64,000 bases of DNA from Pedobacter boryungensis. Its GTDB lineage: Bacteria; Bacteroidota; Bacteroidia; Sphingobacteriales; Sphingobacteriaceae. Position 1 is the stretch's first letter. Each line of letters begins with the position of its first letter. The stretch is taken from the NCBI RefSeq assembly GCF_013204825.1, contig NZ_JABMKV010000001.1, positions 682,001-746,000 of the forward strand, given 5' to 3'. The notes under the pieces are model-generated. The model ran no database searches. It was given only the letters and a program-made list of their open reading frames with translations, and had not been told where the DNA came from. This document shows, piece by piece, positions 61,903 through 64,000 of this stretch. The translations under genes and the position numbers were made by a program.

Positions 61903-62871
61903 CTATCCTTTATGTGCTTTTAAAGCGGCAATAATTTTTGGAACAATTTCAAAGGCATCGCCAACAATACCATAATCTGCAACTTTAAAGAAAGGAGCCT
62001 CAGGATCTTTATTTATAACTACGATTACTTTTGAAGAACTTACGCCAGCCAAATGCTGAATGGCACCAGAAATACCAATAGCTATATATAAGTTAGGGCT
62101 AATTGCAATTCCTGTTTGACCAACGTGTTCTGAATGTGGTCTCCAATCTGCATCAGAAACTGGTTTTGAACATGCAGTAGCTGCACCTAAAAGATCAGCT
62201 AATTCTTCAATCATTCCCCAGTTTTCTGGTCCTTTTAAACCTCTACCGGCAGAAACTACTAATTCGGCATCTGGTAAAGAGATTTTATTTGTTGCTCTTA
62301 CAATTTCCTTAACAATTGCGGTTAAATCTGTTGATTTAATTTCTGGAGTAAAATTCTCAATTGTTGCTTCAGCAGAGTTTTCTTTTACGCCAAAAGCATT
62401 CGGGTTTAAAGCGATTACTTTGTTATCAGAGGTTAAAGTAGTAATAGCAAAAGCTTTACCAGAGAAAGCAGTTTTTTTAACAGCAAATCCACCATCAAAA
62501 TTTGGTAATTCTACAGCTCCATCTACTAAACCCGCTTTAAGTTTTACTGCAATACGTGGTGCTAATCCTTTTCCAGAGAAAGAGTTTGATAATACAACTA
62601 AGTTTGCATCTTCTTTTTTTGCTGCCTCAGCAATTACAGAAGCATAAGCTTGATTTACAAAGTTTTTTAATTGATCAGCTGCAACATTTAATACTTTAGA
62701 TGCGCCATATTTACCTAATTCTTTCAATTCAGTTTCGGAAACATTACCGATAGAAATCGCGGTTAGGTTTGTATTTTGATTATCGGCGATGGCTTTTGCA
62801 TAAGAAACTGCTTCAAAAACAGATTTCTTAAATTTTCCATCGGCTTGTTCTACATATACTAATACTGACAT
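61903..62871 (-). CDS. etfA: Electron transfer flavoprotein alpha subunit
   Basis: 322 residues from the ATG at 62871 (MSVLVYVEQADGKFKKS); the longer frame starts at a TTG. The N-terminal domain is adenine-nucleotide-hydrolase-like. The C-terminal FAD domain carries SAGRGLKGPENWGMIEELAD near 210 and VGQTGIAISPNLYIAIGISG near 255. It passes electrons from acyl-CoA dehydrogenases to ETF-quinone oxidoreductase. Second gene of the etfBA pair, with 68 bases between the stop and this ATG. Confidence 0.96.
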   Translation of the reverse strand: MSVLVYVEQADGKFKKSVFEAVSYAKAIADNQNTNLTAISIGNVSETELKELGKYGASKVLNVAADQLKNFVNQAYASVIAEAAKKEDANLVVLSNSFSGKGLAPRIAVKLKAGLVDGAVELPNFDGGFAVKKTAFSGKAFAITTLTSDNKVIALNPNAFGVKENSAEATIENFTPEIKSTDLTAIVKEIVRATNKISLPDAELVVSAGRGLKGPENWGMIEELADLLGAATACSKPVSDADWRPHSEHVGQTGIAISPNLYIAIGISGAIQHLAGVSSSKVIVVINKDPEAPFFKVADYGIVGDAFEIVPKIIAALKAHKG

Positions 62872-62939
62872 ATATTTTATTTCTAATCCCTTATGGGAAG
62901 ATTTCAATTTTAATTATTTGATAAACTTTTATCTGAAGA

Positions 62940-63677
62940 CTAGATAACTTTTGCTTCGGTATGTAATAAAGTGATTAATTCTTCTGCATTTTCTGCTGGT
63001 ACTAATTTAACAGCGCCACGTGGAGCAGGAGTTTCAAATTTTGTTACCTTACCTAATTCTTCAATAGCCACAGCTTCTACTACTGTTAAAGGTTTTGTTC
63101 TAGCAGACATAATGCCTCTCATGTTAGGAATTTTTGCTTCTGCTGTACCTTCTGCGCAACTAGCTACAAATTTACCAGTTACAGAAACAACTTCTTTACC
63201 ACCTTCAATTTCTCTTTCAACAGTTGCTGTTGTACCATCAAAATCTAATTTTTTAATAATAGAAATAGATGGAATATCTAAAAACTCACCAATCATTGCA
63301 GCAACCTGAGAACCATTGTAATCAATTGATTCTCTTCCACATAAAATCATATTAAAATCGTTTGCTTTTGCATATTCTGCAATCTGAAAAGCTGTAAAAT
63401 AAGCATCTCTTGGTGCGGCATTTACTCTAACTGCATCATCAGCGCCAATAGCCAATGCTTTTCTAATGGTTGGTTCAGTAGCGCTTTCGCCTACATTAAT
63501 AACCGTAACAGTTCCTTTTCCTCCTTCACATAACTCTATAGCCCTAGATAAAGCGATCTCATCATATGGGTTTACAATAAATTGCACACCTGCAGTATTG
63601 AATTGTGTATTATCGTTAGTAAAAGTTATTTTTGTAGTTGTGTCGGGCACATTACTGATACAAACTAATATTTTCAT
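62940..63677 (-). CDS. etfB: Electron transfer flavoprotein beta subunit
   Basis: 245 residues, family length. KILVCISNVPDTTTKITF at the start, VNPYDEIALSRAIEL near 36, RESIDYNGSQVAAMIGEFL near 116 (AMP/adenine site) and IPNMRGIMSARTKPL near 183, the ETF-beta signature. Partner of etfA. Possible -7 element at 63767-63774 on the minus strand. Confidence 0.96.
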   Translation of the reverse strand: MKILVCISNVPDTTTKITFTNDNTQFNTAGVQFIVNPYDEIALSRAIELCEGGKGTVTVINVGESATEPTIRKALAIGADDAVRVNAAPRDAYFTAFQIAEYAKANDFNMILCGRESIDYNGSQVAAMIGEFLDIPSISIIKKLDFDGTTATVEREIEGGKEVVSVTGKFVASCAEGTAEAKIPNMRGIMSARTKPLTVVEAVAIEELGKVTKFETPAPRGAVKLVPAENAEELITLLHTEAKVI

Positions 63678-63766
63678 ACGTTACATTTGTTTTTAAAGGT
63701 AATGAACCTATAATTGCTAATATTTAAGTTATTAACTAACCATAGTTTCTTTAAATTGTCTTTGTG

Positions 63767-63774
63767 CAAATCTA
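63767..63774 (-). promoter_or_regulatory. Candidate -7 element of etfBA
   Basis: Minus strand TAGATTTG, an exact TAnnTTTG match, about 90 bases before the etfB ATG. Confidence 0.35.
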
Positions 63775-63796
63775 ATTAAAAAAGCAGGGATTTAAA

Positions 63797-64000
63797 ATGC
63801 AAAACACACGATTAAGCAAGTTATTAGAATTTTTGGAGAACGAACCTAATGATCCCTTTATTTTATATGCTTTAGCTACAGAATACAACTCATTAAATGA
63901 CACAGAAAATGCATTTGCGTATTATTTAAAACTTGTTGATCAACATCCGACTTATATAGGAACTTATTATCATTTAGGTAAATTGTACGAAAAACATAAT
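63797..64000 (+). CDS. Tetratricopeptide-repeat protein, 5' part only
   Basis: ATG 63797 to the window edge, 68 codons: MQNTRLSKLLEFLENEPNDP, then ILYALATEYNSLNDTENAFA and TYYHLGKLYEKHN. Two TPR-type helix pairs are visible (A-x8-G/Y-x3-A pattern). No signal peptide. Likely a short cytosolic scaffold; cut by the window. Confidence 0.7.
   Translation, partial: MQNTRLSKLLEFLENEPNDPFILYALATEYNSLNDTENAFAYYLKLVDQHPTYIGTYYHLGKLYEKHN

Overview
The window looks like a chromosomal segment of a Bacteroidetes bacterium, most likely of the Sphingobacteriaceae (Pedobacter-like). The evidence is low GC content, a SusC/SusD pair, many lipoproteins with a Cys right after the signal peptide, A/T-rich leaders without Shine-Dalgarno sites, TAnnTTTG-type -7 promoter elements, and Bacteroidetes-typical families (DUF5808, DUF4397, DUF3347, DUF3667, GLY-zipper lipoproteins, HhH/beta-barrel proteins). 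No rRNA, tRNA, CRISPR array, complete insertion sequence or prophage was seen.

Layout. 1-10 kb: a polysaccharide utilization locus on the minus strand (SusC, SusD, PKD lipoprotein, and a GH16 glucanase cut by the window edge), with a divergent membrane-spanning propeller/Y_Y_Y/LuxR-type regulator. The GH16 suggests a beta-1,3-glucan substrate. 10-13 kb: minus-strand housekeeping genes (lipoprotein, kdsB, DUF5808, deoxynucleoside kinase, trpS). 13-16.4 kb: plus-strand plsC-gatC, ABC ATPase, cobalamin adenosyltransferase, DUF2795 and a 50-residue membrane protein. 16.4-21 kb: ispD, queA, MacB-like permease and an aspartate aminotransferase. 21-25.5 kb: a tightly packed run of CDF transporter, Nudix, CPBP protease, bioA and an unnamed protein with ferritin-like di-iron ligands, then thioredoxin. 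25.5-31.3 kb: the four-gene ligase-associated DNA damage response cassette (exonuclease, ligase, Lhr-type helicase, PdeM). 31.3-32.8 kb: a divergent SatD-family/DUF3307 pair preceded by three evenly spaced palindromic operators.

33-43.6 kb, minus strand: DPP-IV peptidase, LTA-synthase-like sulfatase, secreted protein, then the overlapping set PorV-like OMP, HhH/beta-barrel protein, ComEC and enoyl-CoA hydratase. This looks like a candidate DNA-uptake operon. 43.9-50 kb: galM lipoprotein, DUF4397 lipoprotein, HipA-like/DUF3037 pair, beta-CASP nuclease, a small basic cold-shock-associated-type protein with a long leader, and a glycine-zipper lipoprotein. 50.4-54.9 kb: MBL hydrolase, two unnamed proteins (one with a phage-type GNAT-like domain), miaA and a solitary D12-class adenine methyltransferase. 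55-64 kb: tandemly duplicated small outer-membrane barrels, DUF3347 lipoprotein, citrate synthase, DUF3667, nucleoside permease, DUF151 nuclease, etfBA and the start of a TPR protein.

The most unusual material is the SatD/DUF3307 cassette with its triple operator, the HhH/beta-barrel-ComEC operon, the di-iron protein behind bioA, and several small inverted or tandem repeats, two of which lie inside the coding sequences of gatC and bioA. Many longest ORFs here begin at TTG/GTG; where an in-frame ATG fits the family better I have used it and said so.
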